DNA from: Lepidostoma basale
Lineage: Eukaryota > Arthropoda > Insecta > Trichoptera > Lepidostomatidae
Direction: 5' to 3'
DNA length: 64,000 nt
Assembly: GCA_022606425.2 (NCBI GenBank)
Contig: JAHDVF020000846.1
Span: 62,001-126,000, forward strand
Below the pieces are notes generated by a model. That model ran no database searches and had not been told where the DNA came from. It saw only the letters and a program-made list of their open reading frames with translations. This document shows, piece after piece, positions 12,055-23,159 of this stretch (within the stretch, counting starts at the first letter, position 1; each line of letters begins with the position of its first letter). The position numbers were made by a program, and so were the translations under genes.

Positions 12055-12680
12055 ACAACTTCATATGAGTGGAGAGGGATATTGAAAGAAGAGTTGGGGC
12101 AGGCAACAAAGTGAATGGTGCACTTAAAGTTGTCATCGCAAACAAAAACCTATCAAAAAAAGCTAGAATGGCAGTGCACAATGGTGTTCTTCTACCGACC
12201 CTTATGTATGGAAGCGAAGCATGGAACTGGCAAAAGAAGGATGAAAGTAGAATAAATGCAGTAGAAATGAGATCTCTTAGACGAATGTGTGGATACTCTG
12301 TGTATGATAGAGTGTCGAATGAAAATATAAGAAGTGAATGCGGTGCGAATGATGGTGTCATGAACAAAATAATGAAAGGATCATTAAGATGGTTTGGACA
12401 TATGGAAAGAATGAATGAAGAAAGAATGGTAAAAAAATTATATGTTAATGATGTAAATGGAACCAGAAATAGAGGAAGACCGAGGAAAACGTGGCACGAT
12501 CAAATAAATCAAAAATTGAATGTCGGCCATGTGAGGAGTCAGAGAAATCGACGCGCGTGCATGACAGGATGTATGAATGTTGAGGAAGCGAGAGAAATAT
12601 GTCAGGAAAGAAAAGTGTGGCAGTCCATTCTCTCTGCCTACCCCTTCGGGGAGACGGCGTGATGGTTAGTTAGTTAGTTA
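12055..12680 (+). mobile_element. Family-A LINE 3' end, longest copy, (GTTA)n tail
   Basis: An open frame 12069-12662 encodes the C-terminal end of an endonuclease-RT polyprotein: [76 protein letters not shown]. It ends GGGGAGACGGCGTGATGG followed by GTTAGTTAGTTAGTTA instead of poly(A). The frame is intact but lacks the RT core. This is the reference copy for about 20 others in the window. Confidence 0.85.
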
Positions 12681-12732
12681 CAACTTCATCATCAGGAGAA
12701 CGATTTAAACTAACCTAACCAAAATTTTCATG

Positions 12733-12945
12733 TAAATAATAATTAAATAAAACAATGTTTTTTAACTACTTCCACTTTTGTCTTTATTTAGACAGCGACC
12801 GGTTTCACCAGGCTCGCTGGCATCGACAGACTGACTGACCAGTCTGTCGATGCCAGCGAGCCTGGCGAAACCGGTCGCTGTCTAAATAAAGACAAAAGTG
12901 GAAGTAGTTAAAAAACATCGTTTTATTTAATTATTATTTAAAATG
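12733..12945. mobile_element. Near-perfect inverted pair of GAAACCGGTC arms
   Basis: Two roughly 100-bp arms with CTTTTGTCTTTATTTAGACAG and TTTTTAACTACTTCCAC in inverse orientation, spacer near 12836-12840. Each arm includes a hammerhead-like hairpin. A second pair lies at 32100-32530 and a single diverged arm at 44000-44130. Confidence 0.8.
12840..12880 (+). ncRNA. Hammerhead-like module with U at core position 6
   Basis: Stem I CAGT/GCTG (four pairs including a wobble), core CTGTCGA, extra T, stem II GCCAG/CTGGC with loop CGAGC, GAAA, ACCGGT self-complementary stem III, GTC. Only A6 of CUGANGA deviates, and it deviates in every copy of this family seen here. Confidence 0.5.
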
Positions 12946-13034
12946 AACTTTCATCAAGAGATTTCAGTAAAATCATTCGATTATCTTAAAAAAAAAATTT
13001 CATGTACTGCGGGATACCAAAACTGAAAACTGTA

Positions 13035-13278
13035 CATCTTCTTCTTCTGATTGCAGATCTTGCGATCTGTTTATGCAAGATATCAACTTTCTTCCTGTGA
13101 TGAAGACGAACACCCTTCTCTCCATCTCTTTGGTGGTCGTCCTGATGGTCGACGGCCCTCTGGAGTCTCTTGCATTTTTCCTGGATCCATTCTCTCGATG
13201 TGGTCCCTCCAGAATCGTCTTCTCTGTCTACTCCATCTCACTATATCTTCAATTTTGCAGGATTTGCGAAACAAAATG
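13035..13278 (-). mobile_element. Family-D LINE 3' end with (GAA)n tail
   Basis: Minus strand: RKSCKIEDIVRWSRQRRRFW, DHIERMDPGKM, RPSGRPPKRW; tail visible as CTTCTTCTTC at 13038. Confidence 0.7.
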
Positions 13279-13411
13279 CCTCCAATCCATTCTGTTCTCC
13301 CCGGTCAGTACCACCGAGTAGAGGTTTCATCAATCATTAAGGTCTTGTTAAAGTTCTGTCCCTGGTAATGTGTCTAATTTTAACTTGTATGTGTTACTTC
13401 ATTTGGTTCTC

Positions 13412-13446
13412 CCGATGATGAAGGTGTAAAACCTTTGAAACATGCC
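13412..13446 (+). ncRNA. Degenerate hammerhead-like core
   Basis: CCGATGA, extra T, stem II GAAGGT/ACCTTT, GAAA, CATGCC. U4 of the core and the U of the cleavage triplet are mutated. It is the sister of the 35.5 kb copy. Confidence 0.4.
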
Positions 13447-13607
13447 CTTGAGGTGATTACATCACAAAAACGGCGCTTTAAAAGTTAGCATATTATTAAA
13501 TAGTCCATTGTTTTTGCCGAAACCCTATGATACTTCAACATTATTATGTTAAAATTTAAAACACTGTTATAATATCGCGATTTCTTTTAATTCACTGAGA
13601 GTGTCGT

Positions 13608-13643
13608 GACAGCTGTTTCGCCAACCGATGTTGGCATCATCAG
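13608..13643 (-). ncRNA. Hammerhead-like core, minus-strand arm
   Basis: Minus strand reads CTGATGA, extra T, stem II GCCAAC-ATCG-GTTGGC (6 bp), GAAA, CAGCTGTC. Core and stem II are perfect and stem III ACAGCTGT is self-complementary. Stem I next to the core is weak, so activity is doubtful. Confidence 0.6.
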
Positions 13644-13675
13644 GTGTTACAATAAACATGAGTTTATTGTAACAC

Positions 13676-13711
13676 CTGATGATGCCAACATCGGTTGGCG
13701 AAACAGCTGTC
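13676..13711 (+). ncRNA. Hammerhead-like core, plus-strand arm
   Basis: CTGATGA at 13676-13682, extra T, six-pair stem II, GAAA at 13700-13703, cleavage-type GTC ending 13711. Proximal stem I pairing is poor (one or two pairs), but an outer ATGAG/CTCA(g)T helix is possible. It is the same module as its inverted partner. Confidence 0.6.
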
Positions 13712-14417
13712 GCGACACTCTCAGTGAGTTAAAAGAAATCGCGATATTATAACAGTGTTTTAAATTTTAACAGTAACAGCATATTATTATTATTTATGTC
13801 TAGAAAAATTAACTTAAAAGTGGAGAAAATAGTGTAATTTATTTTAATTCATTAAAAAAATTTGTCATTATGTTATGTTATCAATTCAATATCTTAAGTT
13901 TATCAAAAATGAATGGTTATAATATAACTTATTAGAATCATTGTTCAAATAATAATAATTAATGAAAAATGATCAGTTAAAAACCTATTTGAACAAGATA
14001 AAAGAAAAGAAAAGAGTCCATCTCTCTAACACTATTTAAACCCACGGACTTGTCTGCTCTCCATGTATTTTTGATTCTATGATTCAATGTTTGTCACGTA
14101 ATAACATAATACTGTTTTCGTCGTAAATATATTGGAAATGGATGTATTTCCCATGATCTTATGCGAATTTGTGCCATTAACAATGTGGACGGAACTCCAT
14201 AGCATATTATCATTATATTCATATGTATTCTTCTTCTTGAAAATGCTTCAACACTAAGAAGTCTGGTTGTCTATTTCTCTGTTCAAAACACTTACACATC
14301 ATTTTAAATAGTTTGAATTTAGAATTAATTTTGATTTCATAGACAAGGTTTGTTCATTTGTTTGTATTCTAAATTATTTCAAATCTGACAGTTCATATTT
14401 TGATTTACATAATAAAC

Positions 14418-14700
14418 TTATTTGCTTCTTCTTCTGTTCTGTAGACTTATGTGGTCTGTTCTTCAGAGGGTTGCTCCTCCTGTGAGGTAGATTCCCAGCT
14501 GTCCTTCCATCTTTTAGGAGGTCTTCTACGAGGATGAGTCCCATGAGGCTGATTATGAATTGCAATATAGGGGAGTCTGGTGGTGACCATTCTTTGGACA
14601 TGCACATACCAGTCCTTTCAATCTACTGCATCTTATAATATCACCAACCTCACGTATTTCTCTTATTCTGGTGTTCCTCACATGATCTCTAAACTTTTTT
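14418..14700 (-). mobile_element. Family-D LINE 3' end
   Basis: The inverse ends AAGTCTACAGAACAGAAGAAG and contains GGACTCATCCTCGTAGAAG and AGAAATACGTGAGGTTGG (the VRNTRIREIREVGDI-type segment). Confidence 0.55.
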
Positions 14701-16160
14701 GGTCCTGATTGTGTCTACCCTTGCTTCAACGCCATATTTTTTTTGCAACGGCAAGAAAAACAAGTGTCTAACAATATATGTGACCGATATCGGAACTAAA
14801 ATTATTATAAGACAAGTTAGCATAGATGCATGCTATTTGTTAGACTTGCCAGCTGTAATTAATATTCCTACTAGCGCCTTCACTATTTGCATTATGCATT
14901 CTAATATTTCAAATTTAATTGTGAATTTCAAACGCAGAATTAAGAATCATATCACACGAGAAATAGAATTACAACCAGACATCCGAGTGTTGACATGACT
15001 ACGTGTTTTCAATACCGGTTCTTTACTAAATTATTTAACATATTTTATAATTGCGTTTTTATTACGCATACAAAAAATTCGCACAAAAACAAAGCAATAG
15101 CTAGTTGTAACCTGTAAAATAAGGTAATTAAATGATACACTTTACACTCATAGATTAAGAAACAATTAATATTTTGATAGAAACAAAAGTGCTGATTTAA
15201 AATAGTTCTTTTTTTTAAATTTCATCTTCAAATTTATTCTTTTGTTGATTAGTTTGCTGACATTGACAGACTGGTATCATATCGTGCATAGACAAAAATA
15301 ACCAAATCACAGATGAAATTAAAACAAAAATACTTTATTTTTATATTTTGTAAACGATAAAGACATTTGCTGTCGGGACTTGAACCCGAATCTGTTAAAA
15401 AAATTAGATACATTTGAAATAAAAATGCCACTTAAATATTATGACAGGTATTCTGGCATTGCAGGTTGTTTAGCAAATCTAATAATAGTCTAACTTGATT
15501 ATTACGATGAAGATGGTACCGAATGAATTTGCTCGTTATATCAAATAATAGGTATTTTTAAATGCTTAAAAACATATCCAGCGTTCACGGAACATAAAAA
15601 GTTGCAATTTAAACAAAAATATACAATTAGAAGAAGTAGCTCTTTATAATAAAAGTTAATAAATGTAAGTACAGAGAAAATCTAAAACTAAAATGTCAAC
15701 GTATGTTTCCTCGTTGCATCTGAGATCTCGCTTTTCTGTAATCGTAATAACCGAGTTAGACTGTATTTGGATTAACGAATCTAATATTTAAAAAGATCAT
15801 GTTAATTCATTAATTGTATTCATATTAAGGTTACCTTCATATTCTTATTGTTGTGCCTCTCCTATCAGTTGTTGGATACATCATGGCTATTTCTTCCCTC
15901 GATACAGCAGCTCTTAGAACCATTCTCCAAGGCTCTACAAAATTGGAGAATGGTTATAACCAGGATTTTCTTACATTTATTAATAAGTTATTATGGTCAT
16001 CGGGATGACCATGTTTTGCCAGCTTGGAGACATTTAAAGTATTTAAAAAAAAGAGTATTTCTGGTAATTAGATGTTTCATACTCCAGACCAACCCCAAGG
16101 ATTTAAATCAATGGTATTAGAATTTATTTTGCAATCTTCAATATGAGCAGAAAATAGCTC
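14700..16160. other. AT-rich stretch, little recognised
   Basis: One short tRNA-like B-box segment (GGGTTCAAGTCCC on minus near 15372-15390) and a hairpin AACCATTCTCCAA/TTGGAGAATGGTT at 15918-15956. No gene evidence. Confidence 0.45.
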
Positions 16161-16164
16161 CTTA

Positions 16165-16600
16165 TTATGAAGGAGACTGGTCGTGTCCAGGCTCGAATCC
16201 ATGTCCTCTGGATCAGGAGCCAAGCGTTCTGTCCCCTAGACCAGTGTTCCGCAAACTTTTTGTATTCAAGGTACACCTATCAAATCAAGAAATTTTAAAG
16301 GTACACCAAAGAAAAAAGCAATGTTTATTTAATATTTATTTATTACTAAAATCAGTATACCTAATATGAAAAGATGTTTAGTGAGAAATGTGAGCCTGTT
16401 TAACTGAGCACAGGTGATCAAAATTTGGAGCAATCGTTGATAAGGCTGCTCTCATCTCTTCATTGATCGTCCTCAGGCGTTCTATTTTTTTCGATTTAAT
16501 AGTAGTGAGAGTTGAAAACTTTTTTCCGCGGCACACCAAATGATGACCACAATGATTTGCGGAACAATGCCCTAGACCACCACCCGATCGTATATATGCT
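16165..16600 (-). repeat. tRNA-like sequence (SINE head or tRNA pseudogene) split by the hAT MITE
   Basis: Without the MITE the minus strand reads TGGTCTAGGGGACAGAACGC (A-box-like) and later GGATTCGAGCC (B-box-like). Acceptor pairing and anticodon stem are poor, so I do not call a tRNA gene. Confidence 0.45.
16242..16569. mobile_element. 328-bp hAT MITE with 8-bp TSD
   Basis: Ends CAGTGTTCCGCAAAC and TTTGCGGAACAATG; CCCTAGAC at 16234-16241 and 16570-16577. The interior has GGTACACC repeats. It interrupts a tRNA-like sequence. Confidence 0.85.
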
Positions 16601-16639
16601 TAAAAAATTAAATCATATTTTTATCTTAATATTACAATG

Positions 16640-16855
16640 CTAGATATCGTGGCAGAATAGCAAAAGCAATGACTGCCACACGGTTCGATTCACGGCGATG
16701 ACGGCGGGACATGTGATAAGTAGATTATCTATCGCCATTTTATTATCACGTGAATTCTACACCAGATGAAAGACAGTGTGACAATCATTTTGCCATCGCC
16801 GGGAATCAAACACGGGACCTTCAATGTGGCATTCGTAGTTCTTGCCGTTAATTTT
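16640..16855. mobile_element. Two tRNA-derived SINE pieces in inverted contact
   Basis: Plus head ATCGTGGCAGAATAGCAAAAG with CGGTTCGATTCACGGCGATG runs to about 16710. From 16712 the inverse body (CATGTGATAAGTAG, TTATCACGTGAATTCTAC, GTGTGACAATC, CATCGCCGGGAATC) follows. Confidence 0.65.
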
Positions 16856-17335
16856 GACCAGTAAAAAGATTTGAGTGACTATAAGTTGTATTTTGTTTAA
16901 AAAGTAATGTTGGCGTGGAACCGGTATTGAAGCGCGAGCTTTAGATTTAAGGAACCTTGTACTATAGTCTTAACGTGAATCCCGTTATTGAAAGAGTAAA
17001 AATAATAGATTTTGACAAAGAATAGATTTTTCTATCTAGTTTAGGGCCGCCTGCGAGGGACACTCGGCTAGAGCGCAGAGTACACTGTTGAAAGCCAGTT
17101 CTGGTAATAACTCTAAACATTTGTAAGCGTTAGCTTAGGTCTGTGAATTTATATGCGACTAAATAAGATAATGTACATATTCATAAAATAAAAAAAATGT
17201 TGTTAGACTGTTGTTTCATTCCATCGGTGCACTGTATCCCCAGCTGACCCAAGGAAGAAGTTCACACGGGGGTAAGAAGAAACGTTTCAAAGACTCCCTA
17301 AAAGGATTATCGTTGCTAGTGAGCACTGAGAAAAT

Positions 17336-17482
17336 ACTAACTAACTAACTAACCATCACGCCGTTTCCCGAAGGGGCAGGCAGAAAGAATGGACTGCCTC
17401 ACTTTTCTCTCCTGACATATTTTCTCGTTTCCTCAAACTTCATATATCGTGTCATGTAAGCACGTCGATTTCTCTGACTTAA
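17336..17482 (-). mobile_element. Family-A LINE 3' end
   Basis: ACTAACTAACTAACCATCAC at 17339 is the inverted (GTTA)n tail. The body extends to the GACTCCTCACGTGG-equivalent region near 17480. Confidence 0.7.
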
Positions 17483-17821
17483 CCCGTTGAATTTAACCCA
17501 AATGAGCCACACATTGCTGTGGCTTAGTTGGGTTAAATTGAATATGGCAGAAATGGTGATTCAATGTTTCCATCTGAAACTCCTGGCCCACCCATAGCCG
17601 TCACCGTTCCGCGGTCTCCACTCAAGACCTCGGCCTGTGCATGGCCACCCCTGACGTTGGCCATCGTTCGGATTACTGAGTGTTTTGAGATAAATAAGAG
17701 AAAAAAGGGAAATTTCGGTTTATGAAAATGCAATAGGTACTGAATGAATAATTTCAAGATTTATCATTTTTATTTAAGCTTCAAAATATCAGATATTTTC
17801 TTTTCAACCAACGAACCTAAA

Positions 17822-18050
17822 TCAAATCAGTTTATTTTCTCAAAAAATATTACAAACAATTATAGTGGCATCTATTGAGAACAGGTAAAACATAAAAAAT
17901 ATATAATACCAGGAACGCATGAGAGATGGTTCGACATTATTAATACGAGATACTCTCCAAAGTCAAGAGTATTTGTCTTCTGAACGCACTTTCACGAATA
18001 TGAAAGACGTTGACCTCCGAGGCACTTTCAAGACCATAAGTACCAACTGG
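17822..18050 (-). mobile_element. Jockey-like LINE 3' UTR fragment
   Basis: Reverse complement of 34265-34490: shared GAACGCATGAGAGATGG, CAAAGTCAAGAGTATTTGTC and AACAGGTAAAACATAAAAAA. Noncoding 3' end with the tail at the low-coordinate side. Confidence 0.65.
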
Positions 18051-18279
18051 CAGAAAACAGGCTTCATAAAAATGTGGAAATGTCGATATTTGATATAATT
18101 GTTTTAAATATTTATTTTCCAGTCCTTGAAAATATGATTAATATCATCATTTGTCCTTTATATCAGCATGCATTTTATAAAAAGGTTCTAAGGCTTCATA
18201 TTTTTTTATGAAAAAACTTTTTAACAAAGGTAAGAGAAAAGTTCGTAGAAGAGAGTGTTAATCCTATTTATATTTCTTC

Positions 18280-18645
18280 TTCTACAGCCTTCATCCCTCC
18301 ACTGCTGGATATAGGCCTCTTCAATGGAAAAATGTTTCTTCATCATCCCTGTCTTGTTCTTTCAGCATTCAGGTCATTTAAGCTATTCCGGCAATGCCAT
18401 CTTTCCATGTTTTAGGTGGCCTCCCGACACTCCTTTTCTTTGTCCAAGGCCTTCATTGGAATATTCTGGAATTCTATCTGTACACTGCACAGTCTGGCCA
18501 TATGCCCAGCCCATTGCGACTTCAATTTAGATGCACGATCCATGATGTCAGCATTATTATCTGGCTTATTTCTTCATTGCATATTTTATCTCGAAGACTT
18601 GCGCCATATTTACCATATTTATCGTATCCATATTTCAAAACTGGT
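18280..18645 (-). mobile_element. Family-C/D LINE fragment
   Basis: GGCCTCTTCAATGGAAAAATG, CATTCAGGTCATTTAAGC and TTCTGGAATTCTATCTGTAC align in inverse orientation with 62.1-62.5 kb. A LINE C-terminus on the minus strand. Confidence 0.55.
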
Positions 18646-18784
18646 TAATAAACTTACTTAATACTTTAACTAACGTTAGTCAATCGTCAATTCTGTATTG
18701 CGGACATAGAACAAAATAATAATAATAAAAACTTACCTTGATGAAAATTTAATGGAATGTACTTACTTTACCTCTGTATCTACC

Positions 18785-18975
18785 TCTGTTCCATATTCCA
18801 TCATCGCGTCGGCACATGTCCAGCCTATTGCCACTTCATCCTCGCAATGCATATCCATATATCGGTGACCCTGGTGAGTCTTCTAATCTCCATGTTGGCT
18901 ATATGGTCTCCAAGTGAGATACCCAACATGGATCTTTCCATGGCCCGTTGTGCAACTTTAATTTTGTTATTTAAT
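18785..18975 (-). mobile_element. Family-C LINE fragment
   Basis: The inverse contains AAAGTTGCACAACGGGCCATGG and GGTATCTCACTTGGAGACC (AQRAMERSMLGISLGD), matching 10570-10640. Confidence 0.65.
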
Positions 18976-19497
18976 TTTTACCTCCACTCAATTTAAATGT
19001 AAATAAAACGTGTATACAGTTTTAATTTTTTTTTAATCCATCAAAAAACATCCAACCACGCACAATCACATAGAAAATCTTACAAAAATAATCAAATATC
19101 TCGAGAACATTCAAAGATACACTTGGCTCTACTCTAGGTAGGGTTATATTTTTTAAGCCGAAATCAGTTTTATCTATCTAATATCAATTTGAACCACAAC
19201 ACATTTTTGTTATAACCTAACATTTTATAAGATTTTTTTTAGAAGTGAACAAAATACGGACACATGTCGTCTTACACAAGAGATATGTTTACACACAAAA
19301 ATGAAAAAATCAAATGAAAATTTAAAAAAAATAATTATGTTATCTGGTTTTTTGTATGCATGTGCTGTGCATGAAGATTTTTTTCCAAAACTAAAATGTC
19401 TTCAGTAATCTAAAGAAAGGTTTTGTAAATTGCTAATTTCAATTCTGTTAAAAACTGTTAATTTAGGAACACTGTTAAAATATCACACGATGAAATA

Positions 19498-19907
19498 AAG
19501 ATGAAATGCTTCGGAAGGAAGATCCTCTGCAGAATCTTCGGACCCATTAGGGATGGTCAGACGTGGAGAAGGAGATACAACACAGAGCTCTACGATCTAT
19601 ACCAGGACGTCAGCGTGGTCAAGTTTACAAAGATTAACAGACTGTGCTGGCTAGGACACTTGCACCGCATGGGGGATCTGGAGCTCCCCAAAAGAGTGTT
19701 GTATGACAATACAGTAGGGCGAAGAAGTGTCGACAGGCCGAGACTGCGATGGTTGGATGGTGCCATGGCAGACTGTCGAGTCCTGGAGCAGCAAGACTGG
19801 GAGGTGGCGGCCAGAGACAGGACGGGATGGAGACGTTTCTTGGAGGAGGCTAAAACCCACCAAAGGTTGCAGCGCCGGAGAAGTTATAATATCACAATTT
19901 ATTAATT
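19498..19907 (+). mobile_element. Family-E LINE C-terminal end, open frame
   Basis: ORF 19501-19905 (134 codons): GRKILCRIFGPIRDGQTWRR, INRLCWLGHLHRMGDLELPK, VDRPRLRWLDGAM, GWRRFLEEAKTHQRL. Intact C-terminus lacking the RT core. Confidence 0.75.
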
Positions 19908-20062
19908 TAATAGAGGAAGACTGAGGAATGCGTGGCACAATCAAATCAATCAAATATTAAATGTCGGCCACGTGAGGAGTCGGAGAAATCAACGTAGAAG
20001 AGACGAGAAAATTACATCAGGGAAGAATAGTATGGCAGTCCATTCTTTCTGCCTACCCCAGA
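19908..20062 (+). mobile_element. Family-A LINE fragment
   Basis: AATAGAGGAAGACTGAGGAA through TTCTTTCTGCCTACCCCA matches family A. It is directly joined to a family-D fragment downstream. Confidence 0.65.
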
Positions 20063-20398
20063 CACTGTCAAGAAAAAGAGCATGCTCAGGACTACCGAGA
20101 TGAAAACACTCCGCGTTATAGCCGGCAAAACCCTACGTGATCGAGTTAGGAATACAGCAATCCGAGAAATCTGCAAGGTCGAAGATGTGGTCAGATGGGG
20201 ACGTCAAAGACGGCGATACTGGCATCAACATGTAGAAAGAATGAGCTCAAATAGGATACCATACATAGCTCTCCATGAGACCGGGAAGACCCCCAAAACC
20301 GTGGAGAGAAAGCTGGAGTTCAGCGTCTCAAGAGGACCCGCCTGAAATAACAGACTCCTGAGTCTATCAAAAGTGAAGAAGAAGAAGAAGAATTTATA
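20062..20398 (+). mobile_element. Family-D LINE 3' end with (GAA)n tail
   Basis: Frame: [57 protein letters not shown], ending at a stop and GAAGAAGAAGAAGAA. Nearly intact C-terminus; typical GRPP segment mutated. Confidence 0.75.
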
Positions 20399-20410
20399 TA
20401 AAATCACTGC

Positions 20411-20448
20411 GACAGCTGTTTTGCCAACTTACATTGGCATCATCAAGT
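20411..20448 (-). ncRNA. Decayed hammerhead-like core of the CTGATGA family
   Basis: Minus strand reads TTGATGA, extra T, stem II GCCAAT/GTTGGC, then AAAA instead of GAAA, and CAGCTGTC. C3 and G12 are lost, so this copy should be inactive. Nearby sequence to 20560 matches the arm at 13.5 kb. Confidence 0.45.
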
Positions 20449-20601
20449 GATACTAACAACTCTATAATTTCGTAGAATTTAAACAAATAAATTATGATAT
20501 TATAAGTGTTCTAAAATTAATCAGTCTATAATGTTGAAGTATGATAGTGTTTCTGTCCAAACAATGGATTATCTAATTTTAATTCGATAACATTCTCAAA
20601 T

Positions 20602-20996
20602 GAGGCCGCAAGGCCAAGAGTGGTCTAACCCCAAATTTAGACAATGGAGATAAATGCGATTGAAAATTTGACGTTTTTTCCCCATTTTTTTTTAAAAACT
20701 ATATAGGTTAGGGTCTTCTTTAGTGATAAACCTTGTTTGTTTGGTGAATGTCTTTAGAATAGTATTTTGAAATATTGGGAAATATAAAGTTTAAGGATAT
20801 TTTTTGATGGTTACTCCATATATTTTGTTTTTTTGTCAGAGAAAAAGAAGTATTTATGGCGATATCTATGTTTCCACTTGGAAATGGTGGTTAGATTAAT
20901 TTTTCTTTTATAGTAGGTCACAAATAGGTGTGGGTTAGACCAGTAACTCAATTTTTCAAAAAATGTTGGTTAGACCACTCTTGTCCTAGTGGCCTC
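20602..20996. mobile_element. 395-bp MITE with about 29-bp TIR and AAAT TSD
   Basis: Left GAGGCCGCAAGGCCAAGAG with TGGTCTAACC, right inverse GAGGCCACTAGGACAAGAG with TGGTCTAACC. AAAT at 20598-20601 and 20997-21000. No ORF; superfamily not assigned. Confidence 0.75.
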
Positions 20997-22489
20997 AAAT
21001 ATCACAATTTTGTTCAGATATCGAAATATAAACAAACAAAAAAATATATTATGCCGATCAATAATATTGAAACAATATATCTATATTTAAATAAAAAAAA
21101 TTATAACATTTTATTTACAAATAAATATAAGACTTGATAAATAAATAATTAAGACTTTTGACACACAAAAAAAGTAATTAGCGATATTTAAAATAAGGCA
21201 TTGTTTTTTCGATTCAAAGTCATATTCAATTTGCACGATATAACACAACCAAAAATTTCATAAAATAAAAAAAAATACGAAACTTTTAAAGATGAAAAGT
21301 GAAATTACACATTTGAACAACATTAAATCATTTGCCCAGTACAACTTTTAAGTATCACATCTAAGAACGTGTATTTCTCTATCGCATTTTAACAATCATA
21401 CGTTTTTATAAAAATATTATTTTGAACATTTAAACACTTGGAACAATAGAAGATTGATTGAAAACAATGTATTTTGGAAGGGCGTCGGAACAAGTAAAAG
21501 TCCTACTTAACAATGCATGTCAAGATATAATCTAGTTACTACAGAAATAACACTGTTTTAAGCATGTATACATAAAAAATCTGTATGCAATATGGAAGAA
21601 AATGATTAACAACTGTACTTCTTAAACACTGTTATAAAAATATTGTTAATAAATCAAAAAAATCAATACTGATATTGAAGGAAGAAACATCTTTAAGTAA
21701 CATTATATTCACAAGCATCCCAAGAAAATAAAACTCAAATTAGGAATGAAAATGCTGTCAAATTAAAAATGTTAACAGTGCGTTAAAAAATTATAAAGTA
21801 AAATATTTTTAAAAAGTACCTACTTGGACACATAATAATGGGGTAAAATTATTTTTTTATGAGGAAATAAATTGCAGTTATCGCACATTTCTCAGGATGA
21901 CAAGTGTAATATATTTATTACATAATATACTAAGATTAGATTGTTGAAATATTTATTACACTTATACTAATAATGGCCAAGAGATAAGATAAAATTCTGA
22001 TGTGGTACAAGGATATTTAATGTGAATAACAAAATATAAAAATAAATATAGGTATTAATTTTAAAAAAAACTGAAAACATCATAATGTTCTTTGATATTC
22101 GTGAAAAAATATATAGAATATTATTTTAACAAATAAAAATATTTTTGTATTATAACAGTTATTTTGAATGAAACCATAAAGAAGGGAAACCGGTCAGTAC
22201 TTAAACAAATTGAAGTCTGGTTATTAAAAAGATGCTAAGTGGTTTAAAAATAGAACAAACAAAAATAAAAACAATTGTTTATTGTTTCACAGGTGGCAAT
22301 TTAAGGTAGATTGTTTGAACTACCCTATTATATTCAATCACTTTGCATGCTTGCACAGTTATTGGTCTTATGTTTAACACCAATTGGGATCAAAAACTCT
22401 TTTATGATGCTTGGGCAACGTAGAAATGTACGGCCCTCGATTATTAATAGGATACATTGGCCAATATTATGTCATAACATAAAGTAATT
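20997..22489. other. AT-rich stretch without recognised content
   Basis: Very AT-rich, no ORF with family features. Confidence 0.5.
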
Positions 22490-22895
22490 GCTAAGAATTA
22501 ATTGTATCTCAATAGAGACGAAGATGTAACTTATTTGGAAACAGAATATGGTGGTCGAGGCGTTTACAGGACTTATGACCTGTCATTGGTTAAGTTCTTA
22601 CGAACACCACGCCTGACAATTATTTCTGAAAGTTGTATATATGCTACCATGTTGAGAAACATTTCACATATTTTAGTTCAATCTACACTAGCGCCATCTA
22701 TTGAGACTAGATGTAAGCATAAAGCAGAAAATCTGTATTAATATAATGTGAAAGGCTATCAACCCAATTATCACACATTACTTAGACAACGCCTGGAGAA
22801 AACTCTCCAATTTTTATATGCTTTTAACTTTGACCAGTTTTTATACAACATTTTGTTTGTCTACAAGTATTTGTATACATTAAAAAAAAAATAAA
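22490..22895. repeat. Repeat family G copy
   Basis: TTGTATCTCAATAGAGACG, GAATATGGTGGTCGAGGCG, ATGACCTGTCATTGGTTAAG, CTACACTAGCGCCATCTATTG, and distal CTACAAGTATTTGTATACATT. Longest version, in inverse orientation to 7.1 kb. Confidence 0.65.
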
Positions 22896-23159
22896 GTAAT
22901 TGCTTCAAAAGAAAGTATAATTATTTTCATTTTAAACAGCAGACTTAAAAAAAGGCAAATTTTAACGTAGGGTTATTAATTAGATAAGTCTTTAAACATC
23001 AGTAAGTACATATTTAAAGTTGATATTAAGATATGTATATGAACAAAAAAATTTCATAATTTACAAGCGGCAGTCTATATAGGAATAGATTACAATTTAG
23101 TATACTGAAAGAGGAAGATCACGAATATTCAAGGCGGTGTACATCGTGAGGCGTTCGCA

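Larger units (their letters stand above)
13520..13765. mobile_element. Head-to-head inverted pair of hammerhead arms (CTGATGA family)
   Basis: The arm starting TTAAAATTTAAAACACTG and containing ATCGCGATTTCTTTTAA is repeated in inverse orientation to about 13765, with a short spacer around 13655-13665. Each arm carries a CTGATGA/GAAA module. The same arm occurs singly near 38.5-38.8 kb, in decayed form near 20.4-20.6 kb, and without the ribozyme at 49.79-49.87 kb. Confidence 0.8.

Noticed and set aside
12661..12680. GTTAGTTAGTTA runs considered as telomere-like repeats
   Set aside because: Always at the 3' end of the same LINE or SINE, four to sixteen bases long; they are element tails.
15249..15431. 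Possible tRNA or SINE around GGGTTCAAGTCCC
   Set aside because: Only a B-box-like stretch; no A box or second copy found in the window.
16165..16240. Possible tRNA gene
   Set aside because: A-box and B-box-like text only; acceptor and anticodon stems do not pair and a MITE interrupts it.
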